Origin: Brienomyrus brachyistius
Taxonomy: Eukaryota; Chordata; Actinopteri; Osteoglossiformes; Mormyridae
DNA length: 64,000 nucleotides
Assembly: GCF_023856365.1 (NCBI RefSeq)
Contig: NC_064554.1
Span: forward strand, 2,285,001-2,349,000
Reading direction: 5' to 3'
Below are positions 16,166 through 38,700 of this stretch, piece after piece. How positions within the stretch are numbered: position 1 is the stretch's first letter; every line of letters starts with the position of its first letter. The position numbers and the translations under genes were made by a program. Under the pieces are notes generated by a model, which ran no database searches, was not told the origin of the DNA, and was given only the letters and a program-made list of their open reading frames with translations.

Positions 16166-16479
16166 TTACGGAGTGAACTCCACTTGGTCTCCTGCATTTA
16201 AAACTTCAAGGCCTTAAATAGTGTGCAGCACTAAACGGACTTATCGTCACTATGTTACGCGTGTGTTGCTGTGAATGGTGCATTGTTTTATTTAAGAATA
16301 TTATCTGGAGTACTTAGATTTTTTTTTCTGGTGTATAATCCAATAAGGAGAAGATGGGAGTGTTGGCACTGAAATGTCGTGTTTTATGTTCAATAAAAAT
16401 ATATTTTATTGAATGCCCAAGAAGGGACGCGTCCGTTTCATTTTTTAAATTGACAATAGGCAATAATTGACAATAACCA

Positions 16480-16579
16480 CGATAGAGTCGACATCATCGG
16501 ACCGGACGTGACGTAGCGGAAATGAAGGCAACGAGGAAAGGCGGAATGTAAACATCGCGTCGGCAGAAGTTGAGCAGAA
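16480..16579 (+). promoter_or_regulatory. mif4gd promoter and non-coding exon 1
   Basis: A short CpG-containing stretch has a TGACGTAG (CRE-like) site and CGGAA ETS-like sites. It ends in a good donor GTAAGC at 16580. The next exon starts at 17259, after TTCTGTTGTAG, and carries 26 bases of 5' UTR before the start codon. The transcription start is inferred. Confidence 0.5.
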
Positions 16580-17284
16580 GTAAGCGTTTGTACTTTCTAA
16601 AGTTATCAGTTTAGATATGTTTCTGTATATTCCGCTTTTAAACATGCATTAAATTTGTGCACATTTTAAAATAAGGATTTGCTTGTTTTATATTGTTTTC
16701 TGTACCTGTTTTCTTAATCCGTCAGAGAATCGCAGTTTTATCCAATAATCTTCTTGTTGGTGCACGGCTAACAACGAACGGGAATCGACGTGTAGAATTA
16801 CGATAGAATTGGTCTTGGCATTACATTTTTCCTTTTGATTAAATATGTGCTAAATAAAATACGTACACAATTGGTTATGTCAGATTTTTCAAGTTAAATA
16901 TAGAAATGGAAATGTAACAATGTAAATTCTGTAACATATTCACAGACGCACGTTTGGCTGGACATCAAATTTCTCTCTACGTTATATACTGCAGTGTACT
17001 TTCGATTTACCTTTGTGCATGAAACAAAAGCAGCATTATAACCATGGCGCGTTTCTCGGTGTCAGAATCGCGGCAGACCGTACACTTGCGTTTCCTGCGA
17101 AATCCTTTTTTCGGTGACATCTACTTATGTTTCACTGGATTTCCTCTTCTTCAATAAATACATGATACATTTAGTTCTTTCAGGCAAGTGAAGAAAAATA
17201 ATATTTTGAATATGAGGTAACTGTGGGTTAGTTAGCTGCGCCTCTTTTTCTGTTGTAGGGTGTAGCGGTGGTTTGTGAGGCAGA

Positions 17285-22095
<4,811 letters not shown>

Positions 22096-23965
22096 TGGGT
22101 CGGGCAGGGTGGGGGGGTGGGGTGGGGTGCGGGGGGGGAAGGGGGTGAGAGAGAGACGCCTGGATAAAAGGGGAGGCCACCCAAAAGGTTCTGCTGTGTC
22201 AGTGACTTTGCGAGTGTATGTCCATTTGCCAAGTGTCGGTTTAGTTTAGAGGGTGTATTCCTCTCTAACCTTTATGTATCCGTGTGTTAGCCTTGGATTG
22301 GCTGGCATCTGTACCCAGGAGGTGGAAGTGTGGAGAAGTATGCTTTGCATATGAAGTACAATTATGAGTTGCAGGGGAGAGTCCAACAGGTATATCTGAA
22401 GATTTAACACCCCAGCCGGAACCTCCAGAAAACATTGTTTGGGTAGCGGAATCCGCCAGCAACTGGTCATGAAACGTAGAGTATTTATCTGCAGACCAGT
22501 TGGAAAGGAACATTTCCAATGAAGAAGTGCGGTGCTGCTCGTGGGAAGCGTGACAGTCAGCTGCAATGCGTAAGTCATGGTGGTTTTGCTTCGTATTTCT
22601 TCCTAAACTGGCCTCATATGCAGATCAGTTTCCGACTTTGTGATTCTCAGCAGTTTGCCTATAGGATACCGAACTGGATTAAGCTTTCAGGATTAGAAGA
22701 GCGTTTTAGGTGAGCGAGAGAGCGCCGGCGATGTTCTGGCGTCCTCTCGGCCACGGGCAGAGCACACACACACTGCACACTAGCAACAGGCAGCAGGGGA
22801 GACTCTCGAGCTACAGGATGCGTTCGATTTCGTGACGGCTTCAGGGCAGCGTGAGCTTTCTCCTGGGAAGGTGCGGTAAGATGAGCCGGCTGCAAACACC
22901 CAGTGGCAATACAAGAGCAGCAATAATGTGATTTGGAAACGCCCGCGTTGCCCCAACCTGGGCGGGGTTTTTAACTACATGTTAATGCTACAAAATTGTG
23001 GCATTTAGGTTGCTGTTACATTATTATAGGTCGGCCAGAGGTTATGTAAGTACAGCCTTCCGTGGCCCGACCTACCATCCTGTATTCAGTCTCAGCCAGT
23101 GTTACTCCAAGCCTGAAAGCTGATCTTCAGCTGTGTTCTACTCTGACAAATACTTTCAGTAGCATCACATAATTTATACCATAAGGCAGAACTGATTTCT
23201 TCCTCTCGTCTTCCAGGGTGTGACAACATATTTGGTGCTAATGGTGATTATTTTAATGAAGTGCTCTGAGCCTAGGGTAGGTTCACGGTACACAAATGAC
23301 TGTTCAGCTTTAGCCACACACCATAAGGCAGGGAAGAGTGCAGCAGATCTGCTTAGATTTAGCTGTGGTTCCACCATCAGGCTGGTTCTCAGGCTGCCTT
23401 TGTGTTTAGACTGTTCGTGGGGGAAGGCAGGACCCCTTGACCTCTGGGGATAGAGCGGTGTGTGGAGTCCCAGTGCCGACGCGCAGGAGACTGAGATGTC
23501 TTGCGTTCACGTATACACATACTCTACAGAAATGCCTTCATCGGCGTGGATAAAAAGCCTGTTTGCTGAGCACCTTACTCTCACTCCCAGGATGCGTGTA
23601 TCCTGCCCGTAACGACTGTGTGTTCTCATATTAGGTTAGCATCACCTCCGGGCTGCCAAAACTTAAATGGTGTGTAATGCACATTTCAGATCAAGCAAAC
23701 AGTGTTTTCAGTATTACAGGCCTTTCACGCAGACTGCTTTATTGTGATGACCAAATATTTACACATTTCATATATGACCAGGAGTTTAAGTACATTTAGC
23801 ATTTTTTTTTTTGTTTTTCCATTATAACCTGGGTCTTGATGTACATTTAATAGAAAGTCAAAGTTAAGTTATTTACTTAAGAGAAAATCCCTTTTGTACT
23901 ACAGAATTTGTATCTTAATTGATGTTGGAATTGCAATTGTTTGAATAAAGATATTTGCACCGGTC
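22096..23965 (+). other. mif4gd 3' UTR
   Basis: No coding sequence was found. A very G-rich strand directly follows the stop (22098-22150). An AATAAA at 23944-23949 is the likely poly(A) signal, about 310 bp before the stop codon of the convergent nup85 gene. Confidence 0.6.
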
Positions 23966-24204
23966 TGAAACGATCAATAATATACTGTGGTTGTGCAGTG
24001 AAATCGTTTAGTATGTGTGTTAAAGCACTGGATGATGTTTGTCTACTAATGCAGAAGTGACATATATAATGTCATATGGGAGATTTTTTTTCTTCGTTCC
24101 AAATTTCACAAAATCTTTTATGCAGGCTGAGGGCAGTTCAGAGAGTCCATGTGCTATGAAGCATTTTCAAATGGAGGCGGAACCCATGCAGATAATAGCA
24201 AATG

Positions 24205-24210
24205 TTTATT
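24205..24210 (-). terminator. nup85 poly(A) signal
   Basis: TTTATT on the plus strand is AATAAA on the minus strand, 46 bases past the nup85 stop codon. This gives a very short 3' UTR. Confidence 0.6.
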
Positions 24211-24255
24211 ATGGAAAAGCCAAGGGTCTATTTATGTACATGTGAGGCTGTATGC

Positions 24256-30630
<6,375 letters not shown>

Positions 30631-31435
30631 CCCAATGGAAAGACGTATCCCACTTCAAAAATCCCTGGGTTTCAACAAACGTGTACACTACACATATAAG
30701 CAGTTTAGATGAAAGACTACAGCAATTGCGCGCCGCTGGTGCTGTGCTTGAAGGACCTCTACTCGGGCTTTGACGGGAGACTAATCATATGCCTGAGTGA
30801 AATATTTTGAAAATTATTCGTGTGTTTGTATTTAATTTCATAACATGAATATCAACACATGAAAACATTTTCTGTTAAACCTAAATAAATATTTCCACGG
30901 TATTAGATACATCGTGCCGCGGCAATACTCAATATAGTCATTAACAACATTAGCAACAGGTGGGGTATGGTTTAAACCTTAGTAACCAAGACATGAAAAC
31001 AAGATGGCCACTGTTGCTTTCAGCCTTCTCCTTTCCATAAATAGTTGGACAACGCATACTTGTTATAGATTAATGTAATTAGTATTTTAAATAACAGTAT
31101 AGCGTGATTAGTGTTAACAAAACAATCATGTGTTTCAATTTGCTATTTTAAAAATCAAAGAGATGTTTTTTTAAAACCCAGCTTCTGTGTGCGCGTGCAC
31201 GTGATATTCCGCGATCTGGCGAATGCCATGTCGACGCGCATGAAGTCACTCCCGCCCAGGCCAACGCCGATTATATTTCCTCGTGACCTAATCCGACCAA
31301 TTTCATTTGAATGCTAAGGCAGCGTCAATAATCATGCCCGCGCACGTAAGACCGGCTTCTTGAACGTGGGCGGTGACGTGCGCGTTCACGCAAACTCTTT
31401 GTGTGGCGGCGTTAAGAACCGCGCAGAGAATAACC
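30631..31435. promoter_or_regulatory. Shared divergent promoter region of nup85 and sumo2
   Basis: The two start codons are 805 bases apart and face away from each other. The sumo2 side (31180-31435) is CpG-rich. An AAGATGGCCA word at 31001-31010 resembles a YY1 site. No TATA box is obvious on either side. A true bidirectional promoter is inferred from the geometry only. Confidence 0.5.
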
Positions 31436-34400
31436 ATGGCCGACGAAAAACCCAAGGTGAGTAACTAAATTAAATGACGAAGCGCTGTAGAAATATTGTA
31501 AAAGTAACACGGCGTTTCTGTACTGTGTGTAGCGCGGTTAACAGCTGGCTAAATAAATTATGAAATACCGGAAGAATTGTGAACGCGCCTTCACAATCGG
31601 CTGGATAGCTTGTTAGCTAAATTGCTGTCCTATGTAGTTGGCAAATTTTTAAATTGAGTAAAAAAACTAATTTTACAGTGTACATTTTTATAAATACATG
31701 CTAAGTGAGTTGCACGCATTTCATTCAAAAGCTTAATAGTTGAATCACTTTGAATCATGCTCTCATCTAACTGTATCTCACAGGCCTTGGTTAACAAGTA
31801 CAATAATACTTAAATCTGTTAATACTTAAGCATGCAATTACTTATTAAATATTAAAGTACCTGGCAACGATTGTAACTGTTCACCAGTTGATGTTTGGCG
31901 CATTTTCCTTGATTACTATTTTTTCCTGTTCATTTTACACTGTGTTGTTTAGTAATTAATTCACTGCTTAAAAACGTAAAGTAGAAAAGTAGGTCTGTAA
32001 CCTAACTGTGACCAAAATAAATTTGCAGCTAAGTTTTCCCTCATTTTTATTCTGTGTTCAGTGTATGTTTTAAATCGCTTTGTATCGAATTGTACATATA
32101 CAACATGCATTGTGATAAGATTTATTGACGTGAAAACTGAAAATATTGCTTTTGTTTATGCTATTTACATAACATAGATGAAGTTCCCTGGCCTCAGATC
32201 TATACTATATGTTTAATGAAGTGGAGCTCACGCAACAGTTGCTTTATCCTTGTTCCCTAACGCTGCCTCTTACACAGTGCCACCTACAGGACTGGGCATT
32301 TCAGTTATTATGAGGGGGTGTGTCCGCTCTGTTGCTGTTAAATGAATTTACAACCTTCTGCGCTATATATTAAGAAAAGAGCTTGTTTAAATCGGAAAAA
32401 GATGGACAACCACGCTATGCTATTAAATGGTCATTATGCTGCAGCCAAAGAGAATCATTTTGAATCTTTTGGAAATGCATAAGGGTGACGTACGAATTTT
32501 AGTTATTCTGTATATGAAAGCATTATACGTGTTTAAACCCAGCCATTAGTTCTGAACTTTTTTTTTAACCTACTCTCCATTGGTTTGTATAGGCCTTTGT
32601 ATTCATTTTATAAAGAATCTTTCTTGAATGTTTTAGTAATAGAGCTGTAAGAGGGAAGCGTTTATTATCTTGCACGTTGTCATCAGTTCTTCCTGACTTT
32701 ACCTGTATGCAGAGGTTTAATCCCCCTCCATGTTGTGGTTTTGATAAGGAAGCTCATCGCCAGTTGCATTCCTTCTAGGAAGGGGTGAAGACGGAAAACA
32801 ACGACCACATTAACCTGAAGGTGGCAGGTCAGGACGGCTCTGTGGTGCAGTTTAAGATCAAGAGGCACACGCCACTCAGCAAGCTGATGAAGGCGTACTG
32901 CGAGAGGCAGGTAAGATTTGCCTTCCTGGCCTCATCAAGCCAAAACTTGTTTTGGTTAAAAAATCCTGCCATCTTAACAGTTGCTGTATAAACACTTCCA
33001 ATAACATCCCACCCAGCAGTTTCAATAAGCTGGAAATAAATTAATTATGAAGATATGTGTCCACTGACACATGCAGCTCGATTCGCAGGCATGATACACT
33101 GAGAAATGATACACAGCTGACTAGTTTGTTTTTAATCATTAAAGGGAAGGATTTAAGTCCTTCTGTTGGCTCTTTTTCTAGTGATAATGCACATCGTTAA
33201 AGATACAGATAAGAAACTGCTTATATGTTTCATTCCTAGGAGCCTTTGAGGCAGGAAACATACCTTGGTCAGTTACTTGGAATAGCAGTTGCTTTTTACG
33301 GTTGGGCTGATTGGCAAAGCTGGCTCTGTAGCAGTTCTGGGCATTTTGCCTGCTCAGTGGCAGAAGTTAGGCTGTCCTTTCCAGCATGGATATCTCTACC
33401 TTTGCTGTAAGCCAGGACCATGTCCTGATTCGCACTGCATTTATCTTAAACCTGCTTTTACATTTTTGATCACCTCGTGGCACTTAAATATTACTGGGTA
33501 GGTCAATAGCATCTCGAGGCAAATTGACATTTGTTGACTACTATAAAGATACATCAGTAAATTGCTTGACAGATACAGCATTTTATCTGTGTCTATTACG
33601 TTTAGACATTTCATTGTAGCACTGTGGTATCCGATTTTTCTTTAAGACATAAAAATAGATATGAATTTCCATAAAAAGAAAGGGAAGGAAAAAGGCATTT
33701 CCCCCTTTATATGAAACTGAAATATTTATAGCATTCTCATTTTAGTATATAGGTTGGCCATAGTAGTGAAAAATGTATAGTTGTAAACTAGTGACAACAG
33801 GGATTCTTGTTCTAGTTAACCCGATGATGATGTGCCTGCCCGCTGTCCCTTTTTGTGTCCCGGTTCACACTGCCTTGCCTTTTTAGGTTTCCGTGTTACG
33901 GTAATAAGAGCAATTGAATATCCATTTAGGGAGACTTCAATAAACAGACACCGCTTCTCTACAGGGGCTGACGATGAGGCAGATTCGCTTCCGGTTTGAC
34001 GGCCAGCCAATAAATGAGACAGACACACCAGCACAGGTATGTGTCAGTGTTTACATCAGAGTGCATAAACACAACTGGACAAGTTTGATTTTTTCCATGT
34101 GCCTAGAAACACCGTGACCCTGAATGAGTGGTGATGGGAGACGAGATGAATAGAAATGTTTACATAAATGTTTACAATCTCAGGTCTTAGACTACAGCTG
34201 CCATTTGGTTGTTTGTTCATTGTTTATATATTAATGTTCTTTAATACTGTGCTCATGTTGTGTGATGGAATTAAGAATTAACTTATCTTAAATATTTATG
34301 TGGTTGTGATTTTAAAAATGACTCAAACGCAAGGGTTCAGCCCCAGCACTGTACCTCAGACTGTCCCTTCAGCAGCAGATGCTGTGGTTGGGCAACATGC

Positions 34401-34553
34401 CTGTTGCTTATGTCTGGTAATGTGGATATTCCACATGTTTATATTGGTGTTCTGACTGCAGCTGTGATTTATTTTAATCTGCCGCAACAGTTGGAAATGG
34501 AGGATGAAGATACGATCGACGTGTTCCAGCAACAGACAGGAGGTCTCTGCTAA
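31436..34553 (+). CDS. sumo2: Small ubiquitin-related modifier 2/3 type
   Basis: SUMO2 is a ubiquitin-like modifier joined to lysines through its C-terminal diglycine after maturation by SENP proteases. The coding exons are 31436-31456, 32779-32910, 33965-34036 and 34491-34553, giving 95 residues, like human SUMO2. The N-terminus [20 protein letters not shown] contains VKTE, the PsiKxE site used for poly-SUMO chains, which SUMO1 lacks. The ubiquitin fold is intact ([56 protein letters not shown]). Two residues, Leu-Cys, follow the diglycine, where human SUMO2 has Val-Tyr. Synteny between nup85 and jpt1 supports sumo2 rather than sumo3. Confidence 0.96.
31457..32778 (+). other. sumo2 intron 1
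   Basis: AT-rich intron with no coding exon or recognised repeat. Confidence 0.6.
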
Positions 34554-35045
34554 AGTCACCCTTTGTCCCCCCCCACCCGCTTTTCCGATATTACACATCT
34601 CCGCTCTTACCACTCAACGGTATCACTTAGTTTTCAGTTATACATAACTGCTGTTGTATAGTGTTCAGTCTTGCTTTTTCATTCTTTTTTGTACATAAAC
34701 AACTGTAAAAAAAAAAAAAAAAAAGTATAGTTAGTAGAAGTGGCATTAAACACTGAAAGTCACCGGTGAAGCGCAATACGGCCAGACGGGCAAACCCTCC
34801 GACACAAGGAGACCCCTGGAAGTCGAGTAGGTCGTGATCCACATCAAGAAGTAGCCTGGTTATCCAGACTAATTTTCTGTTCCCTATTTAGAAAATTGAT
34901 TTTATATCTTTTTTTTATATATATATTGTAGTAGTATATGTGTAGAAAAAGCATTGTGGTAAAATTTGACTAGCCCAACTTTATGTAAGAACCCTGATTA
35001 TGGGGTTTTAAGTTAAACATCTGTATTGTCTAATAAAATTCTTGT
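34554..35045 (+). other. sumo2 3' UTR
   Basis: It has an A tract near 34707 and a strong AATAAA at 35032-35037, which is the likely end of the transcript. Confidence 0.6.
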
Positions 35046-35599
35046 TTAAAAAAAGTTATATTCTCCAGCTTTGCCTGGTGTTAAATGTTTGTTTTTTTCA
35101 CATTTTATGGTCTTGCTGTATTGTGTAAAATATAACAATCAATTTGTAAAGGGTGTATAAGAAATAAGTATGATTAGTATTCAAAAGAAAAGCAGCAGTG
35201 AGAGGACAGTAGGACTATTGTGTTAGAATAAGCTACCTAAGTTATAGCTAAAGCCTTCCCTGTGAAATGTTTCTTTTCAGTTAAACTGTCTTAGTTGCAT
35301 AAGTATTTGTTCTCATTTTGAGCATCTATAGGGTAAAAGTGTCATATAAAAAGTATTTCCTTCCAGTTCAGTATAGCGTGAGACGCGTTCTGCTTTCGTG
35401 AACATCTCTACAATTCTCATTGATAAAATGTGCCCGATAATTTCCTAAACTGCAGTAAATCAACATTACGGTCCCACAAAACGGTAGGGATACGTTTTTT
35501 CCAACATGCGGTGGATCAATGAAAAAGCTGCAAAACGACCATTTACGGTGACCGACAAGGAAACTAACCAATCCGCAATCAAGCAAGAGACAGACTTGT

Positions 35600-35794
35600 C
35601 CAATCAGAAGGAAACGTTTTCTTGTGGGTGGGACCTCGTACGAACCACATTCCCATTCCCTCTCCGACTTCAATTTAGAGGGAGTCGGGTGGAGCTGGCG
35701 AGGTGTAGGGAGGTTGACAGGATATTCTTGGCGTTATAATAAGCATTTTATACTTTTTAGCATCGTTATCGTTGGAAATTGGTTATCTCGTAAG
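35600..35794 (+). promoter_or_regulatory. jpt1 promoter and 5' UTR
   Basis: The stretch just upstream of the start codon at 35795 includes two AATCAGAAGG/AACCAATCCG words (CCAAT on one strand at about 35568). No TATA box stands out. Placement is by position relative to the ATG only. Confidence 0.35.
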
Positions 35795-38700
35795 ATGACG
35801 ACGACCACTACCTTCCAGGGAATGGATCCGAGTTCAAAAAATAGTTCCAGGTAAATAAAATAGTCACGGATATACCGACAAACAAAAGGAAAATGGATCC
35901 CAGTTAGCTGTCTAGTTGGCTGCTTAGCCCGGTTCTGTTAACGTTTAGCTGGCTGACTAAGCCCGGGCAGCTGGATTGGTGGCTGGTATTTTTAAAGTAA
36001 ATTTTTCAGGAAACGGCCCGTTGATGTTAAATAGTTTGTATTTATTTGGAAATACAGCCTTTCCGCACGCGTGGTCTGTGTCCAGATTTTTTTTTTTTTG
36101 CATTCCTGTGGCACTGTGGAATCTCAACTACAGTCATTTTCTTATTTCCGTGAAAGGTGCAGTTAGTTGGTTGGCACCCAAGTTCATTCAACCGTCTGAT
36201 AAACGGTTGACTCTAAAGAAATGGGTGTATTTTCGCTCTTTAAGTTCTTGTTTGTATCTTTTGCTATATTTGATTTAAGTTTTCTGATTGCAGCTGGATT
36301 GCAGCTTTCGTTGGGTATGTGCTTGGCTTTTATCTGGAGCTGCCTGGTTTGTGTCTGTGCTGTCATGCAGGGCGGCTCTCCGGCTGATTAAGCGGACGAT
36401 TAGCGTGAGCCGAATGTCTCCTGGTTAAACTTTCGTTTCGGAGGACAGATAGCGGATCGTCCGGGTCGGAGGAGCCGCACTGACACGCCGTGTCGCATGG
36501 GTACCCCTGTAGGCGGACTGTCCGCTGTCTTCACCGTGATGCTGTAAAATGAAAGTAAATCGCGGGATACAAGCTCACACAGTCCGGATGTTAAGATCCA
36601 TCAGTCCAGGTCCATCAGTTAAATGAGACTGAAACCGTAGCGAAATGACGGGCGACGCCGCAGCATCCGTGCGCGACGGGGTATCCCCCGCTGCCCGCGC
36701 CGGTAAGCAGTGCGGTTCCCCCAGCTCAGAAACCACCTTTTTCGGCCTCATCTGTGTCTGATGTCCAGCTAGACCACTAACTTGCCAGCCTTTAATTCAA
36801 ATGTGTCTAGTTTTTTTGTATTAAAAACTGTTTGAAGCCGTCGGAGACCTAAACCATCAATCTCTCCTGTAGGCTTTCCTCCTATTTTTTGCAGATAATG
36901 CAGTAAGAATCACATTAAGTTTCAACGTCTCACGCTCGCACTACAGTATTTGCTGGTTCATTATTGGGTGGGGTCTTTAACAACACGTTTGTTTTTTTTT
37001 TTTCAATCCTCCAGTCTGGTAAAAAAGCCGGGTTTCTTTGGTAGGTTCGGTCTGGTTTAGACATTATCAGCGCAGCGGACGCTGCCCTGACAGTGAGGCT
37101 CTCTAATCCCCCGTCTCTGTCTCCTCTCGGTTTCTTTTATTTCCTTCGGGTACTTGTTTTTTTTCCCAGTCACCAGTCCGACCTAAACAGCTGTTCGATG
37201 TCAGCTGTTGGTCTCCAGCCTTTTTTTTAATTATTATTATTAAACCATACATGGGCGGGTGGTGGGTGCTAGGGAGTGGTGACGGAAAGTTTAGGCACCA
37301 TGCGATTGTCTGATGGGAATGTGACCAGATACTGTGTTTAAAGGAGAAGGCGTTTCCTCTCCATTAGTTTGCCTTGTCTTGGTCCGATGACCCTTTGCAA
37401 TGTGCCGCATGTTCATATTGGGAATGAGAACTGGATGACGGCTGTCCATCATGACGTGACCTTTCCCGGGGGTGGCTTTATATACGCCCATGTGTATAAA
37501 TTACCAGCCTACTTGCTGCTCTCCTCAGGGTGCTGTGCCCCCCTGGGGGAGCCTCAAACATATCCTTCGGCATGGATGAGGACAAGTCACCGACCCGCAA
37601 GAACAGAATGGCCTCCAATATCTTTGCTGAACCGGTCGACCCCCACGCCCATCGACGGAACAACCCACCGGGTAACAACCTACCACGCTCACCATGTTAT
37701 GGCCATATTTACTAAATTCTAAAGAGCTGGATCCGTTGGACGGGGAACCACCCCGTTCTCAGTTTTGTCACTGCTTGTCAGCTGAATGTACTTGCTTCGG
37801 GTTAAAATGTCAATTGCTGTTATTATAATGTGGCAAGTGACTTACTGCCTTTTTCACATGAAGTAATTTCTTTGTATGGTCTCTGCAGCCATAGATTCAT
37901 CTTGCAGTATGATGAATGGTCACTTGTGTTTGTTTGTCACTGTCGTGACTGGTTGCTTTCTTGTAGATCTCTTTGACTCTGATGTACAAAAGATAACTGA
38001 AGTTTAAAAGCAAGCTTATGGGACAGTTTTCTGCTGAAGAGCCCCAACCTATTGGTTAGACAATTTATTTTTAAACAACTTCCAGCTATAAAAGGGCCAC
38101 AAACTGGAAGGTGCCAGGAGAGCGGACAGACCTGTTGCGTGGATTGGCATTTGCTCACTCGTACTGTATGAGACATGGACACATGTGTAGGAGGCGTGGC
38201 AGACGAGGTTGCAGCTGCTGGGGTGATGTTTCGACCTCGCCCATCCCCCAAAGCGTGCCATTGGCTTCCTCCGAGTTTAATGAAAAAAAAAGCATCCTGA
38301 CAGGATGTTTTAGGGATTGCATGGATTTTAATCAGTTGTAGTCCGTTGAATCACAGGAAATTACCACATCTTTTATGACTGCAGGCTTCACCCTCTGACC
38401 TCACAGATCAAATTATTCTGCCAAACACTGGCCTTGGTGTTTCTGTGATCCGTGTTCATCGGTGTACATCAAAAGATTGAGGCTTGTTCAGTAAGCGGGT
38501 GGGTATGAGGAAGTATGTGTTGCTACTAGATTTACCTTGAATTCTTGATAAATAGCAGGCTGGCATTGCTTTGGTGGAGGGTACAGTATCGGTGCCCTTT
38601 GTGAGGATCCCCCACTGCTGTGTGCCTGTAGGGAGGCTGGTTCTGGAGCACAGGTTCAGATTGTTCGCTTGTCCAGGGGAATCTTCGTGTGTCGGGCTCG

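Larger units (their letters stand above)
14107..16432 (+). other. slc25a19 3' UTR or downstream region
   Basis: No coding exon was found. An AATAAA at 16392-16397 could end a 3' UTR of about 2.3 kb that includes the two repeats described next; an earlier unrecognised signal is possible. The mif4gd promoter starts only about 80 bp further on, so the two genes are tightly packed head to tail. Confidence 0.45.
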
